This document shows, piece by piece, positions 5,310-5,371 of a DNA stretch of 5,371 nt. Made by a program: the position numbers and the translations under genes. The notes below the pieces were generated by a model. It did not search any database, was not told where the DNA came from, and saw only the letters and a program-made list of their open reading frames with translations. This DNA comes from CAZGMJ01 sp964649005 (GTDB lineage Bacteria; Planctomycetota; Phycisphaerae; Sedimentisphaerales; Anaerobacaceae), in assembly GCA_964649005.1 (NCBI GenBank), contig CAZYMD010000260.1, positions 1 through 5,371 on the forward strand, written 5' to 3'. How positions within the stretch are numbered: position 1 is the first letter of the stretch; every line of letters starts with the position of its first letter.

Positions 5310-5336
5310 GTCATTCCCGCGAAAGCGGGAATCCAG
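5310..5336 (+). repeat. GTCATTCCCGCGAAAGCGGGAAT palindromic repeat
   Basis: ATTCCCGC (5313-5320) and GCGGGAAT (5325-5332) form a perfect 8-bp stem closed by a GAAA tetraloop, preceded by GTC and followed by CCAG. This is a very widespread intergenic palindrome type. The GNRA-like loop would make a stable RNA hairpin. Confidence 0.75.
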
Positions 5337-5341
5337 TCTTT

Positions 5342-5371
5342 GTCACCCTGAGCTTGCCCCCCAGGGGCGAA
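5342..5371 (+). repeat. GTCACCCTGAGC-type repeat, cut by the window end
   Basis: Begins GTCACCCTGAGCTTG. GCCCC (5356-5360) and GGGGC (5364-5368) form an inner hairpin. The outer left arm ACCCT (5345-5349) would be expected to pair with AGGGT just past the window end. The last base is the window edge, so the element is partial. Confidence 0.55.

Larger units (their letters stand above)
4950..5371. other. Gene-free region with a cluster of dispersed-type palindromic repeats
   Basis: No reading frame here looks real. The stretch is built from several short palindromic repeats, each listed separately, all in the same orientation, plus unassigned filler. Downstream of the membrane-protein stop I see no clear intrinsic terminator. 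Confidence 0.8.

Overview
The window looks like chromosomal DNA from a planctomycete-type bacterium, plausibly a member of the Phycisphaerae or a related lineage of moderate GC. This rests on recalled family resemblance, not on a search. Three things point that way: an ECF sigma factor with the 'IWGxLTxxqIA' type of region 4, a short single-span membrane protein that starts with an 'LTPAERELEAAL' block, and two secreted proteins of planctomycete flavour, one of which ends in an H-X9-D(G) box. No tRNA, rRNA, CRISPR array, transposase or phage gene is visible.

Layout. Positions 119-4057 hold four genes on the minus strand, read from right to left: an ECF sigma factor (3554-4057), a small membrane protein whose start overlaps the sigma stop by 22 nt (3117-3575), a 497-residue exported protein (1489-2982), and a 442-residue exported protein with an H-X9-D(G)-type C-terminus (119-1447). 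The gaps are -22, 134 and 41 nt, so this is probably one operon. Both exported proteins have clear signal peptides and good Shine-Dalgarno sites. The likely logic is a sigma factor, a membrane partner that may hold or sense it, and two envelope or periplasmic proteins made with them. The signal and the target genes cannot be read from the sequence.

The 367-nt divergent region (4058-4424) is rich in structure. It has a possible near-leaderless sigma promoter with phased A/T tracts upstream, a 38-bp tandem repeat of about 2.5 copies, a strong 25-nt dyad, a good sigma-70 type promoter facing right, and a dyad that overlaps the Shine-Dalgarno of the rightward gene.

The rightward gene (4425-4949) encodes a four-helix membrane protein with two cysteine clusters of identical spacing, C-x2-C-x6-C, one after each helix pair. 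Together with a shared G-x-Y-L-L-x-R string this suggests an internally duplicated metal-binding or redox membrane protein. It is the most interesting protein here and I cannot assign it a function.

The last 422 nt (4950-5371) contain no credible gene. They hold a cluster of different short palindromic repeats, all in the same orientation and all beginning with GTCA, of the kind dispersed between genes in many bacterial genomes.
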